A stretch of DNA of 36,295 nucleotides from an uncultured Fidelibacterota bacterium (GCA_902562835.1 CACEUX010000018.1:1-36295), one strand, 5' to 3'. Shown: positions 1 to 8,721, counted from the first letter of the stretch. Notes: generated by a model from the letters alone, not told the origin. Translations and numbers: made by a program.

Positions 1-202
1 TAATTATCGGTCCAAAAAATACGAGGAAATGACTCCCAAGCAATGATAGAGGTTTAGTCATTTCTAAAAAGAACACAGCAGGAGTAACTAAACCATGCTG
101 ATGTATCTTATTTGCAATTTTTTTTAAAAATTGTCTATCCTCTGGGGTCAAAGATAATTCACCGGGATGAGAATTGAACGAAAAAGTTTCTTTAATATTC
201 AT
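1..202 (-). CDS. Partial gene at window edge: small protein ending the MutL operon
   Basis: The reading frame starts with ATG at 202 and runs off the left edge after 67 codons without a stop. A purine-rich AAGGAT lies just upstream of the ATG, and the previous gene stops 10 nt before it, so it is the ninth gene of the operon. The visible protein begins with a charged, helical-looking segment containing TPEDRQFLKKIANKI. It then has an HGLVTPAVFFLEMTKPL stretch and a hydrophobic run, LLGSHFLVFFGPII, which looks like the start of a membrane segment. I do not recognise a named family. Its position directly after the MutL and barrel/KOW genes suggests it is the membrane-associated member of that module, which is inference. 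Confidence 0.75.
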   Translation of the reverse strand, partial: MNIKETFSFNSHPGELSLTPEDRQFLKKIANKIHQHGLVTPAVFFLEMTKPLSLLGSHFLVFFGPII

Positions 203-212
203 TATCCTTAAA

Positions 213-1340
213 TTAGTAGGTTTCCAACATCTCTAAGTTAGAACGAGGCACGATGAACGTTTCATCATTTATTTGAACATTTGCTACTCTTACCATGGTC
301 TCTGACTCCATCTTCTGTAATTCTGATGGAAGATCAAGAACCTCTCCAATTTTACCAAAGTATGGGGCTCTTATTATTCTCACTAGAGACCCTTGTTGAA
401 TACCAAGAATTCCTTCTGTTTGATTCTTATCTTCTGGAATCTTTTTCTTATCTAAGGGGATTATAATCTCTGGTCTGATTACGCCTGCCCGAATTTGAGT
501 AGCTCCATTTACAGAAACAAAATCTCCATTATGATTTTTCAATAGGTCAAATGTTCTTTCACTCATTTTTATATTCCCATATCCTTCTGTTACGATCAAT
601 GAAGTTACGAGATCTTCTGTGCCTGTAATGGCTACACCCAAGGTGTACCCAAGTACATCCTCTAAGTCAAAATAATTAAATCCTCCAATGACTATACCTT
701 CTACGTTCAGATCTATAGCTTTTTTAAAGGCTTCAAGAGAAATAAATGATCCGCCAACTATGATCTTACCAGTGTGCGATTCATTAATGGAATCTATTAA
801 AAGCTCATCACCTCTTTCATTGGTAATAACTTCCAAAACACCTCTAGATTCTCCTCCAATACCAAAAATGCCCTGAACATATGCAGCCTCAGATGAGATT
901 GTGACTCCTTCATTTTCTATGACCTCTGAAACCACCCCGCCAACATAGGCATCTACCTCCACAGGAATTGGCGCTTCTCGCATTACAATTTGTCCTGTCA
1001 CATCAGATACTGATTCAATGGTTCCTGAGACTGGAGCTCTTACATCCGATTTAAAAAGACCAAACAATCCATCAGTCTGTGCTATCATATCTCCCTTATT
1101 GACCGAATCCCCTTCTTTGACCATTAGGATATCACTTATATCTGATGGAGCTATATTTAAAAGATTTGCTACCTTAACCATGCTAACGTTTCCTGGTAGA
1201 TCAGTCTTTGCTACAACATCATTAGCATTAACTAAATCACCTTTTTTCTTATTCACTTGCCCTTTGATAGGAAGTGTTCTATCTTTTTTTACATTGCTGT
1301 AATGTAATACTTTAAGTCCGGGCGTATATGCATGAGCCAT
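213..1340 (-). CDS. MutL-associated protein with barrel-sandwich hybrid and C-terminal KOW-like segment
   Basis: 375 residues, starting 8 nt after the stop of mutL, so almost certainly co-translated with it. Residues about 20-130 show two repeats of the biotinyl/lipoyl or RnfC-type barrel-sandwich pattern (KKGDLVNANDVVAKT, then KEGDSVNKGDMIAQT, then RAPVSGTIESV), but there is no lysine in the biotin MKM context. Residues about 170-300 form a mixed alpha/beta region with GGSFISLEAFKKAI and EGIVIGGFNYFDLEDVLGY. Residues about 315-370 look like a KOW/SH3 barrel: QGSLVRIIRAPYFGKIGEVLDL, followed by VPRSNLEML. There is no signal peptide. Proteins of this build are, to my knowledge, found next to orphan mutL genes and are uncharacterised. 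Substrate and role are unknown; a scaffold or carrier working with the MutL ATPase is inference. Confidence 0.85.
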   Translation of the reverse strand: MAHAYTPGLKVLHYSNVKKDRTLPIKGQVNKKKGDLVNANDVVAKTDLPGNVSMVKVANLLNIAPSDISDILMVKEGDSVNKGDMIAQTDGLFGLFKSDVRAPVSGTIESVSDVTGQIVMREAPIPVEVDAYVGGVVSEVIENEGVTISSEAAYVQGIFGIGGESRGVLEVITNERGDELLIDSINESHTGKIIVGGSFISLEAFKKAIDLNVEGIVIGGFNYFDLEDVLGYTLGVAITGTEDLVTSLIVTEGYGNIKMSERTFDLLKNHNGDFVSVNGATQIRAGVIRPEIIIPLDKKKIPEDKNQTEGILGIQQGSLVRIIRAPYFGKIGEVLDLPSELQKMESETMVRVANVQINDETFIVPRSNLEMLETY

Positions 1341-1348
1341 GTTATCTC

Positions 1349-3160
1349 TTATTCCTTTGGATATTCATTTAAAGCGCTGGACCATGACCTTAGTGATTCA
1401 AGTCTTTTTTCTGGATCTGACGGTATGTTAATGGGGCGATCTCGACAATCAAAAATAATCCCAACTGTACCACCATAAATATCTGTTTTTACCTCTTCAC
1501 CAGCTCCCGCACCAATGTCCATATTTTTAGCAGGCTTTAGAAATGCACTTATAGGTTCATAAGGGGCATCAATTTTGATAATCTGGTCTTTAACTAATTG
1601 TTGTTCTATTTTATCTCCATCAGGCATTTCTAATTCTGCAGTCATAACTACATCACCTGCTTTCGATCTGCCTACCGGGGTAATACAGGTCCCTAGCCTA
1701 ATAAGACAATCTTTATGAAAGACCTCAAGAGCAGCTTTACGTGCTTCCTCTCCAAATTCCTTTTTATCAACGTGAGCTAAAACACCTAGTTGAGGCATCA
1801 TAAAAATAGAATCAACAGCCAACTGAGTAATTCCCTCGGGCATAAATGAATCTATCAACATCTTTGCAGATTGTTGACGCCTAGGAGCATGACTAAGAAC
1901 TCCTCCAGATCCAACTAAAAGGTCAAGGTCCATCATGTTAACCAGTGATTCACCAGATGTCGTTTGGTCAAATGCATCAGAGATCGTTCTCTCTTTTTGG
2001 ACTCCTTTCAGACCCACAGCAAATTCTTTATGCTGTTTGAAAGATAATCTAAGTGCTTCTCTTGCAATAGATTGTTCTATGAAAAGCTCTTCAAGAGATT
2101 GCGGCACTGTTGTTGGCCTTATCATCTTATTGCCTATTCTATTCGTGAGTTCTCTACGGTCAATATCAAAAGGAACCCACCTAAGTACATTATCAAGACC
2201 CGATTCTGCCAGAACATTACATATAGAATAACTCATACCAAGGTTTGCACTTACTGTTCTATTGAATTTTCCCTGAAATACAGAAAATATATCAGTGGTT
2301 GCACCTCCAATATCCACACCGACAACAGTAATATCTTCTTTTTCAGCTATCATCTCAATTAATGACCCTACGGCACCAGGAGTGGGCATGATGGGTGCAT
2401 CTGTCCAAGACATTAATTTTTTATATCCTGGCGCCTGTTGCATTACATGCTCCATGAAAAGGTCATGGATCTTATCTCTAGATGGCTCTAGGTTTTCCCT
2501 TTCTAGGACAGGTCTTATGTTTTCAACGATGTCTAGATCTACCATCTCGCCTAGTGTTTCGCGAATATCTGCTTGTGCTTTATTATTTCCTGCATATATG
2601 ACAGGCAACTTATAATCCTGACCCAATCTTGGCTGAGGATTTGCAGCAGCGAGGATCTCTGCTAGCTCAACCACATGAGAAATAGTCCCTCCATCTATAC
2701 CTCCAGATAAAAGTATCATATCAGGTCTTAATTCCCTTATTCTTTTTATTTTTTCATGTGGAAGCCTACCATCATTGGAGGCAATAATATCCATCACTAT
2801 TGACCCGGCTCCTAACGCTGCTCTTTCAGCACTTTCTCCAGACATAGATTTTACGACACCGGCTACCATCATTTGAAGCCCACCACCTGCTGAGCTGGTC
2901 GATATGTATATATCCACCCCACTTGTTTCGCTTGCGGGTGATATAATTTTATCATTATCAATTATCTTTCTACCCGAAAGTTCTTCTACTTCCATAACTG
3001 CATTCAAGACGCCTCTTGTGACATCCTCAAATGGAGCCTCTACTGTTGTTGGGGCCTCACCACGATATGTGAGTCGGTATTCACCACTAACGTGCTCTAT
3101 AAGAACGGCTTTAGTAGTAGTGCTACCACAATCTGTAGCAAGAATAGATTTAAGAACCAT
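1349..3160 (-). CDS. mutL: MutL/GlmL-family ASKHA ATPase (mutase reactivase-like)
   Basis: 603 residues, full length for the MutL family. The ASKHA phosphate-1 loop is at residues 9-17 (TDCGSTTTK) and phosphate-2 at 281-290 (GVDIGGATTD). The family-typical STSSAGGGLQMMVAG is at 88-102 and LLSGGIDGG at 150-158. In Clostridium, MutL/GlmL acts as an ATP-dependent reactivating chaperone for adenosylcobalamin-dependent glutamate mutase, and homologues sit by ornithine aminomutase. No mutase subunit gene is in this window. The flanking genes are cdsA upstream (17 nt gap) and the barrel/KOW gene downstream (8 nt gap), so the substrate of this copy is unknown. The upstream Shine-Dalgarno sequence is weak. 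Family assignment is strong; function in this organism is open. Confidence 0.93.
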   Translation of the reverse strand: MVLKSILATDCGSTTTKAVLIEHVSGEYRLTYRGEAPTTVEAPFEDVTRGVLNAVMEVEELSGRKIIDNDKIISPASETSGVDIYISTSSAGGGLQMMVAGVVKSMSGESAERAALGAGSIVMDIIASNDGRLPHEKIKRIRELRPDMILLSGGIDGGTISHVVELAEILAAANPQPRLGQDYKLPVIYAGNNKAQADIRETLGEMVDLDIVENIRPVLERENLEPSRDKIHDLFMEHVMQQAPGYKKLMSWTDAPIMPTPGAVGSLIEMIAEKEDITVVGVDIGGATTDIFSVFQGKFNRTVSANLGMSYSICNVLAESGLDNVLRWVPFDIDRRELTNRIGNKMIRPTTVPQSLEELFIEQSIAREALRLSFKQHKEFAVGLKGVQKERTISDAFDQTTSGESLVNMMDLDLLVGSGGVLSHAPRRQQSAKMLIDSFMPEGITQLAVDSIFMMPQLGVLAHVDKKEFGEEARKAALEVFHKDCLIRLGTCITPVGRSKAGDVVMTAELEMPDGDKIEQQLVKDQIIKIDAPYEPISAFLKPAKNMDIGAGAGEEVKTDIYGGTVGIIFDCRDRPINIPSDPEKRLESLRSWSSALNEYPKE

Positions 3161-3177
3161 TAATTACTTTAATTAGA

Positions 3178-3993
3178 TTAATAATGCATTAAAAAGTGGA
3201 CATAAAGATAAGTCAAAGGTGTAGCGAATATCAACGAGTCAAACCTGTCAAGGACACCACCATGACCAGCCAATAAGGTACCTGTATCTTTTACTCCTGC
3301 ATCTCTTTTTAACAGGGATTCAATTAGATCTCCTATTTGTCCAAAAATCCCTGAAATAATGCCAAATACGATAGAATCTTTTAGTGAGAAATAGCTACCC
3401 AACCAACCTTGATAATGGAATAATAGAAAAACCCCCATTGCCGCTATAAAACCACTTACTGAACCAACCCATGATTTTTTTGGGCTGACACTTGGAAATA
3501 TTTTCTTCTTTCCAAACATACTTCCAAAAATAAAGGCAGCTGAATCACATGCCCATACAGCTAATACCAATGTTAATGTCAACTGAGTACTCATTAAAAG
3601 ATCAAATTGTCTAATATCTATTGAAGTCCCTAAGAGAACAGGTATCAACAGTATTCCAGTAAGAGTGGCTGCAATATTATTCCCTGAATTTTCTTTTTTA
3701 GAAAATAATTCCCATATATGAGTAAGGATCACGATCAAGATCATTCCACCGAGCATTTCATGAGGTGTAATTGCAGGCTGTACATAATAATAGTCTGCGA
3801 TAAAAACCGTTGATGCCATTCCCATCCATCTGAGTGGCCTATTACCTTTTTTCTCCATTAAGGTATAAAATTCCCCCAACGCAAGCACCATGCATATCAG
3901 GATAAATAGAGTGTAATATATACCGCCTTTCCATATTAAAAATAGCCAGGTGGGTATCCCTATAAGAATGACAAGATTGCGACCTTTCATCAT
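3178..3993 (-). CDS. cdsA: Phosphatidate cytidylyltransferase (CDP-diglyceride synthase)
   Basis: 271-residue polytopic membrane protein, normal length for CdsA. It makes CDP-diacylglycerol from CTP and phosphatidic acid, the branch point to phosphatidylglycerol and phosphatidylethanolamine. The PROSITE-type signature occupies residues 226-252: SLLKR, then KDTGTLLAGHGGVLDRFD with the Mg-binding and catalytic acidic residues intact. An earlier conserved block with ACDSAAFIFGSMFGKKK and SPKKSWVGS is also present. About seven hydrophobic segments precede it. It follows a lipid-kinase gene by 21 nt in the same direction; that gene would produce phosphatidic acid-like substrate, so the two form a lipid-metabolism pair within the operon. 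The start ATG could be either of two adjacent Met codons. Confidence 0.96.
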   Translation of the reverse strand: MMKGRNLVILIGIPTWLFLIWKGGIYYTLFILICMVLALGEFYTLMEKKGNRPLRWMGMASTVFIADYYYVQPAITPHEMLGGMILIVILTHIWELFSKKENSGNNIAATLTGILLIPVLLGTSIDIRQFDLLMSTQLTLTLVLAVWACDSAAFIFGSMFGKKKIFPSVSPKKSWVGSVSGFIAAMGVFLLFHYQGWLGSYFSLKDSIVFGIISGIFGQIGDLIESLLKRDAGVKDTGTLLAGHGGVLDRFDSLIFATPLTYLYVHFLMHY

Positions 3994-4014
3994 AAGCGAG
4001 ACTTCCTTTTATTA

Positions 4015-4902
4015 TTATACCAGTACATTAATTCTTTGAGGCTCTAATTGAACATGTAATGGTGTATCACCAATAAGTTCACCATCTAACGTTATGGAGC
4101 TTTTTTCTGAAGGTAAAATAGAAAAACTTTCAACTTGTTTGTAATCAACTAATTCACTTTTAATATGTTCACCAGTGAACAATTTAGGAAACAATTTTAA
4201 TAATTCGACCCTAGAAGCTTTTCTAACGATCACAAGATCTAATTTACCATCATCTAACCTTGCTAACGGAGCGATTTTCATAGCTTTACCAGTGTGGATG
4301 GTATTACATCCTATAATAAAAACAAAATCTTCATCAATCTCTTGACCGTCCAATATTAGTTTCGATATTCTTTTTTTACTGATTAGAACCTCAAGTATGG
4401 CTGCTATAGCATAACGTTTATCTCCAAGCCATCGAAGTTTCTCGGCCAGTGAACTAGCATCAGTTACCAACCCCCAACCTATTATATTAAAGGCATAAAA
4501 TAGCTCTCTATTTGCTTTTACTTTTGCAATGTCCATTGGGCGCAATTCACCATTCACAATTCTTCTGGCGGATTCTAATGGATCAAGACAATTAATATCG
4601 TGCATAAATGCATTTCCAGTGCCCCCCGTTAACAGTCCGATAGGCAACATGGCATTATCATCTCTTTTTAACATACCATTGATCACTTCATGCATTGTAC
4701 CATCACCACCAATAGCACAAAGGCCATCATATCCTGCATAGGGTAACTCGTTCGCATACTCTTCTGCGTGGCCTGCATATTTTGTTTTTAAAATAGTAAG
4801 TTCAATATCAGCTTCACTAAAAATAGGCTCAACCTTTTCTAGTATATCTAATCCTTTTTTTGCCCCACCCTCAGGATTCACGATTAAGTATAGTTTTTTC
4901 AT
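4015..4902 (-). CDS. Diacylglycerol kinase-family lipid kinase (DagK/YegS-like)
   Basis: 295 residues, the usual length of the bacterial DagK/YegS/LcbS family. These enzymes phosphorylate a lipid hydroxyl with ATP, often diacylglycerol to phosphatidic acid. Residues 1-12 (KKLYLIVNPEGG) are the start of the catalytic domain and GGDGT at 65-69 is the nucleotide-binding signature. A later LLTGGTGNAFMHDI block is the second glycine-rich element. The C-terminal half has the beta-sandwich features ARLDDGKLDLVIV and SSITLDGELIG. It overlaps the rlpA-like gene by 1 nt upstream and is followed by cdsA, which fits phosphatidic acid recycling. The exact lipid substrate cannot be read from sequence. Confidence 0.93.
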   Translation of the reverse strand: MKKLYLIVNPEGGAKKGLDILEKVEPIFSEADIELTILKTKYAGHAEEYANELPYAGYDGLCAIGGDGTMHEVINGMLKRDDNAMLPIGLLTGGTGNAFMHDINCLDPLESARRIVNGELRPMDIAKVKANRELFYAFNIIGWGLVTDASSLAEKLRWLGDKRYAIAAILEVLISKKRISKLILDGQEIDEDFVFIIGCNTIHTGKAMKIAPLARLDDGKLDLVIVRKASRVELLKLFPKLFTGEHIKSELVDYKQVESFSILPSEKSSITLDGELIGDTPLHVQLEPQRINVLV

Positions 4903-5396
4903 TACGGTTTTTTTCTATGCTGCATATACTTTCCGTCACCCCATTCAATTACTTGAATTTTTACATTTGTAGTACCTTGTTCAATAAAGTCTAATTTTTT
5001 TGCTGCTCCATAAGAGCAGTCTAAGATTCTACCTTTAATGTACGGTCCACGATCATTAATCCTCAGAATCAAAGATTTGTCATTTGCTAAATTTGTAACC
5101 CTACATATAGTGTTGAGTGGTAGGGTTTTATGTGCTGCTGTAACTCCATACATGTCATAGACCTCACCGTTCGCAGTAAGCTTACCATGAAAATCCTCGG
5201 CATAAAATGAGCTTATTCCAGTCATGACCTTTCGGTGCTTAACATTATTACTATTAGAACTAGAAGACGAACTTTTTACTTTTTTCTTGATTTTAGTGCT
5301 TTTTGAGACTGTACCTTTTGTATATCGAGGAGAACTCGAACATCCAATTATGATCAGTGCTAATAAACCATATTTTGATATAGAACACTTTCTCAT
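4902..5396 (-). CDS. rlpA: RlpA-type septal/peptidoglycan lipoprotein
   Basis: 164 residues. A short signal peptide ends in a lipobox with Cys19 (LIIIGC), so it is an outer-membrane-directed lipoprotein. A Ser/Lys/Asn-rich linker (about 20-57) is followed by a double-psi beta-barrel (about 58-155) with the RlpA hallmarks ISSFYAEDFHGKLTANGEVYD, TAAHKTLPLNT, RVTNL and LRINDRGPY. RlpA proteins bind or cleave denuded glycan strands at the septum. No SPOR domain follows the barrel, so this is the short form. It starts 1 nt after the trmL stop and its last base overlaps the lipid-kinase start, indicating one transcript. Lytic activity is not certain for short RlpA proteins. Confidence 0.92.
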   Translation of the reverse strand: MRKCSISKYGLLALIIIGCSSSPRYTKGTVSKSTKIKKKVKSSSSSSNSNNVKHRKVMTGISSFYAEDFHGKLTANGEVYDMYGVTAAHKTLPLNTICRVTNLANDKSLILRINDRGPYIKGRILDCSYGAAKKLDFIEQGTTNVKIQVIEWGDGKYMQHRKKP

Positions 5397-5397
5397 A

Positions 5398-5853
5398 TCA
5401 AGTTTTTACCTGTCTAATTGCTTCATACAGGACTATTCCAACGCTTGTTGCAAGATTAAGACTTCTAATATTTTGGTTTTCCATAGGAATGGTACATGTA
5501 TTTTCCCAATTCGCCCTGAGGAAAGATTCATGGATCCCCTCTGTCTCACTCCCAAAAACAATAAAGTCTCCTTCTTTGAAAGATCTTGAGGTATAAGGTT
5601 TGTTTGACTTTGTTGTTAGTAGATGAAATGACTCGTTTTTTGCCATAGAGTTACAATAACTATCTAGATCTGAAAAATATTCCCAGTCAATGTGGTCCCA
5701 ATAGTCGAGGCCAGCACGTTTTAATGTTTTATCTGATAATTCAAATCCTAATTCTCCAACTATGTGAAGTCGATTATTTGTTGCACCACACAATCTTCCT
5801 GTAGAGCCAGTATTGGGCGGTATTTGAGGTTCCAATAAAACTATAGTGAACAT
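5398..5853 (-). CDS. trmL: tRNA (cytidine/uridine-34 2'-O)-methyltransferase
   Basis: 151 residues, the compact single-domain SPOUT methyltransferase length of TrmL/YibK. These enzymes methylate the 2'-OH of the wobble nucleotide in leucine tRNAs using S-adenosylmethionine. The three SPOUT motifs are visible: PQIPPNTGSTGRLC at 9-22, the knot strand VFGSETEGI at 99-107, and IRSLNLATSVGIVLYEAIRQ at 129-148, which forms the cofactor pocket. It overlaps the start of rlpA by no base (1 nt gap) and the pyrD-like gene by 1 nt, so translational coupling is likely. The family assignment is firm; the position of methylation follows from family knowledge. Confidence 0.95.
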   Translation of the reverse strand: MFTIVLLEPQIPPNTGSTGRLCGATNNRLHIVGELGFELSDKTLKRAGLDYWDHIDWEYFSDLDSYCNSMAKNESFHLLTTKSNKPYTSRSFKEGDFIVFGSETEGIHESFLRANWENTCTIPMENQNIRSLNLATSVGIVLYEAIRQVKT

Positions 5854-6905
5854 TAAAACTGCCTATTAATTCTAGGTACACAATAAGGATCAAGAACCAG
5901 ACTGGTTGCCATGCCAAAGAGACTGGCACCAGAATCTTTCAGTACCTTAATGTGATCGATCGTTGAAATTCCTCCAGTAGCCATAATAGGTATTTTAAAG
6001 TTTGAAAACAATTTTACCATTTCAACTGTCCTATCAAAAATAGTTATTCCTGAAAGACCACCGCCGTTCATTGAAAAATTACTATCACTTAAACCAAGCT
6101 CAGATTTATTTCTATAATGGGTATTTCCAGCATTAATTATAATGTGATCGAATGATTGACATACTTCGCCTAATTCTTTTAGGGTAATATTTGATATATC
6201 TGGTGATACCTTGATCGATATAGTGTGTTTTATTTCTTTCTTAACAAGAGATAATAGCTCATGCAATGATGTTGGGTCTTCACAAATTGTTTGACCATTT
6301 ATTGTATTCGGGCAACTAATATTCAGTTCATAGAAATACTGACCCTTTTGATTCAAAAGAGCTCTTTCTATTTTTTGGATATTATCACAATAATCATCTT
6401 TATTATCTCCGCCAATACTTATACCTAATGGTCTATTATATTCCCATAAAACATGGTCTTTAATTTCCTCTGTAAATTTTTTAATTCCTGGGCCAGGGAG
6501 CCCAAGAGAGTTAAACAGGCCTCTTTTACCTTTACTATTGACTTCCTGTAAGCGGGGTCTTGGGTTCCCCTCACGTTCTTCTTTCATAATGGTTTTAAAA
6601 ATTATACTTCCCAAACCCATTCTAAGCCACATATCAAGTACATTTGCATCAGATTTAAAAGAAGAGCCTATTAATGGTGATGGAAACTTCAGGTTGTAAA
6701 TATCAATCTCACATCCCTTAGGAATATTGTAATCGAATGCGATTTTTTTCAATATAAAAACAGAACCCAAGATACCATCTCCAATCTTAACAGCTGGCTC
6801 TAGGTCTTTAGGTTTAAAAATTAACCTCTGGTAGAAATAGATCAGTCTAGTGATAACGAGCCGAGTTAATCGATATAAAAATGAAAAGAGGCTAATTCTC
6901 AACAT
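5853..6905 (-). CDS. pyrD: Dihydroorotate dehydrogenase-family flavoprotein
   Basis: 350-residue FMN barrel enzyme of the dihydroorotate dehydrogenase family, which oxidises dihydroorotate to orotate in pyrimidine synthesis. The active-site loop is NISCPN at 195-200, with Cys198 where class 1 enzymes carry their catalytic base; class 2 enzymes have Ser there. GNPRPRL (113-119), LFNSLGLPGPG (130-140), K232 in IKVSP, GGGLSG (281-286) and ATGGIS (309-314) are the other family landmarks. Yet residues 1-31 are an amphipathic, hydrophobic N-terminal extension like the membrane anchor of quinone-linked class 2 enzymes. The mix makes class and electron acceptor uncertain. It overlaps the TPR gene upstream and trmL downstream by 1 nt each. 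Confidence 0.87.
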   Translation of the reverse strand: MLRISLFSFLYRLTRLVITRLIYFYQRLIFKPKDLEPAVKIGDGILGSVFILKKIAFDYNIPKGCEIDIYNLKFPSPLIGSSFKSDANVLDMWLRMGLGSIIFKTIMKEEREGNPRPRLQEVNSKGKRGLFNSLGLPGPGIKKFTEEIKDHVLWEYNRPLGISIGGDNKDDYCDNIQKIERALLNQKGQYFYELNISCPNTINGQTICEDPTSLHELLSLVKKEIKHTISIKVSPDISNITLKELGEVCQSFDHIIINAGNTHYRNKSELGLSDSNFSMNGGGLSGITIFDRTVEMVKLFSNFKIPIMATGGISTIDHIKVLKDSGASLFGMATSLVLDPYCVPRINRQF

Positions 6906-8665
6906 TATTCCTGAATTTCTAATAAGCTAGTATCATTCTTAACAGTTGATAAGGCCATGTTTAGTGTATTTAGTCTCAGTTCAGCTTGAATAGATTGATC
7001 TGTCTTTGGATGATTTTCTTTTATCCATTGGTAATACTTCATGGCGCTATCAATAATCGCAACCTGATCATAATGATAGCCAATAGAGTACGCAGCGGAA
7101 ACTGCATATTCACCTCTTGAATCAGAGTCTAGTATAGACTTATAGAGTTTAATTGCATTATCAATATTGTCAGTGATTTGTGATTCAGCTTGCATGAAGA
7201 CCTTTTTTTGCCCTTTAATTTCAACTTTTACTTTATCCTCACTTATATAAGATGCGTAATCAGTACCAGGAAATTCATCTAATAGTTTTTTCTTTATCAT
7301 AACTGCAGAATTAGAATCTGCTAAAGATTCATAAACAAAAACCAATGCAAACATGGCTTTTGGTTTAAAATCAGACTCAGGATATTCGTCAATGATCTTA
7401 TATAATAAGTCTTTGGATTGGATATATCTTTTAAAACTGAACGCTTCAAGATCTGCAAGTTGATAGTATAATTCGGGAAGACTTCTCTGAGGAGCTTTCT
7501 CCACGGAAACTGACATTTGTAAAGATTTAGTGGTGTCCTGCTCCTTAGCTAGATTAATTGCTTCGGCAGCATCATTCATGTTATTATGCCTATCAATATC
7601 TTTCTTTGCATTCTGGTAGGTGGTTATGGATTTGCTATGACTTTTTGACATTGGTGAAAAAAGTGATCTGCTAGACTCCTTGGAAACATTATCAAAGTAT
7701 TCTTTGGCCTTGGTGAGATCCCACTTCTCTGATGTATATATTTGACCTAATTGGTAATAGGCTTCCGCAGATACTTGCGTACGCTGATAATTATTTACTA
7801 TCGATTCAAGTCTAGTTTCAATTTCAGAAGAATTTCCCTGAGCCCTGTATAACTGTACCAATTCGAGTTCTAGGTTACCTGATATTCTTTTGAACTTATC
7901 ATCTGCTAGCATTCCCTTTATTTTCTTTTGAGCGGAACGATAGTCTTTATTTTCTCTTAATATTTTAAGTATTTGTAAATGAGCTTTTTCAATTTTTTCT
8001 TTAGAAAGTGAATTTGCGATGACATTGCTATAGCCTGCTTGAGCCATTTCATAGTCTTCTTTATTAAATGCCATTTCTGCTAGTCTACCATATATGAGAC
8101 CTTTTTCTGAACGCTCAGTGGTGAGTTTTGCTGCGGACTGTAAGTGGTATAAGGCCATATCATGATCTTTTAATTCCTTTGATAATTCAGAAAGGGATAT
8201 GTGGCATTTGGCTTTGATCGATCTAGATCTTGCATTTCCCAATAGTTCATTTAGCTCATTCAATGCCGCCTGGTCATTTCCTTTTTTCCATTTGCATAAA
8301 GCAAGCCAATACGTTGCCTCTTCTATTTGTTTATTATTGCCGGAGCCACGAATGGTTTTAAGGTCATTAATTGCTAGGTCAAAATCAGATCTGTAATACC
8401 TTGCTTTTGCCATTAGGAGTGTGGCGTCCGCTACAAATTTTGAATCTGGGTAATTATCAAGGACTACTTGGCATTTTTTAATGGTTTTACCATACTTATC
8501 CATAGCAGAGATAGGAATTGCTTCACCATCCTTTTCTAGCCTTATCTTCTCTGCTTCTTCATAATATTGCTCAGCATTGTAGAAAGTATTGAAATATGCA
8601 CAGCTAAGGGAGCATAGAAGAAAATATATGTAAAATAGAGTTTTTGGTTTAATTACAGTAAACAT
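6905..8665 (-). CDS. TPR-repeat lipoprotein, first gene of the long operon
   Basis: 586 residues. The N-terminus is a hydrophobic signal sequence ending in CSLSC, and the mature start CAYFNTFYNAEQYYEEAEK is that of a lipoprotein family common in Marinimicrobia-like genomes. The rest is a chain of tetratricopeptide-like helix pairs, for example KCQVVLDNYPDSKFVADA, EEATYWLALCKWKKGND and KDLLYKIIDEYPESDFKPKA, the last resembling the BamD/YbgF type of outer-membrane TPR. It is probably a periplasmic-facing scaffold bound to a membrane. It starts 56 nt from the divergent gene at 8722, so the operon promoter should lie in that gap. The lipobox is imperfect because Ser is at -3. Partner proteins are unknown. 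Confidence 0.85.
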   Translation of the reverse strand: MFTVIKPKTLFYIYFLLCSLSCAYFNTFYNAEQYYEEAEKIRLEKDGEAIPISAMDKYGKTIKKCQVVLDNYPDSKFVADATLLMAKARYYRSDFDLAINDLKTIRGSGNNKQIEEATYWLALCKWKKGNDQAALNELNELLGNARSRSIKAKCHISLSELSKELKDHDMALYHLQSAAKLTTERSEKGLIYGRLAEMAFNKEDYEMAQAGYSNVIANSLSKEKIEKAHLQILKILRENKDYRSAQKKIKGMLADDKFKRISGNLELELVQLYRAQGNSSEIETRLESIVNNYQRTQVSAEAYYQLGQIYTSEKWDLTKAKEYFDNVSKESSRSLFSPMSKSHSKSITTYQNAKKDIDRHNNMNDAAEAINLAKEQDTTKSLQMSVSVEKAPQRSLPELYYQLADLEAFSFKRYIQSKDLLYKIIDEYPESDFKPKAMFALVFVYESLADSNSAVMIKKKLLDEFPGTDYASYISEDKVKVEIKGQKKVFMQAESQITDNIDNAIKLYKSILDSDSRGEYAVSAAYSIGYHYDQVAIIDSAMKYYQWIKENHPKTDQSIQAELRLNTLNMALSTVKNDTSLLEIQE

Positions 8666-8721
8666 CTCTTAGGAAATTTACTTATTTGATTTAAGGTGAA
8701 GTCAAAAATAATTTGTTGGGC

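Noticed and set aside
1018-1302. Plus-strand open frame of 94 codons inside the barrel/KOW gene
   Set aside because: Antisense to a clear coding gene; the product is low-complexity with no family features and lacks a ribosome site.
1935-2615. Overlapping plus-strand frames across mutL
   Set aside because: They lie opposite the conserved ASKHA core; mutL codons explain the openness.
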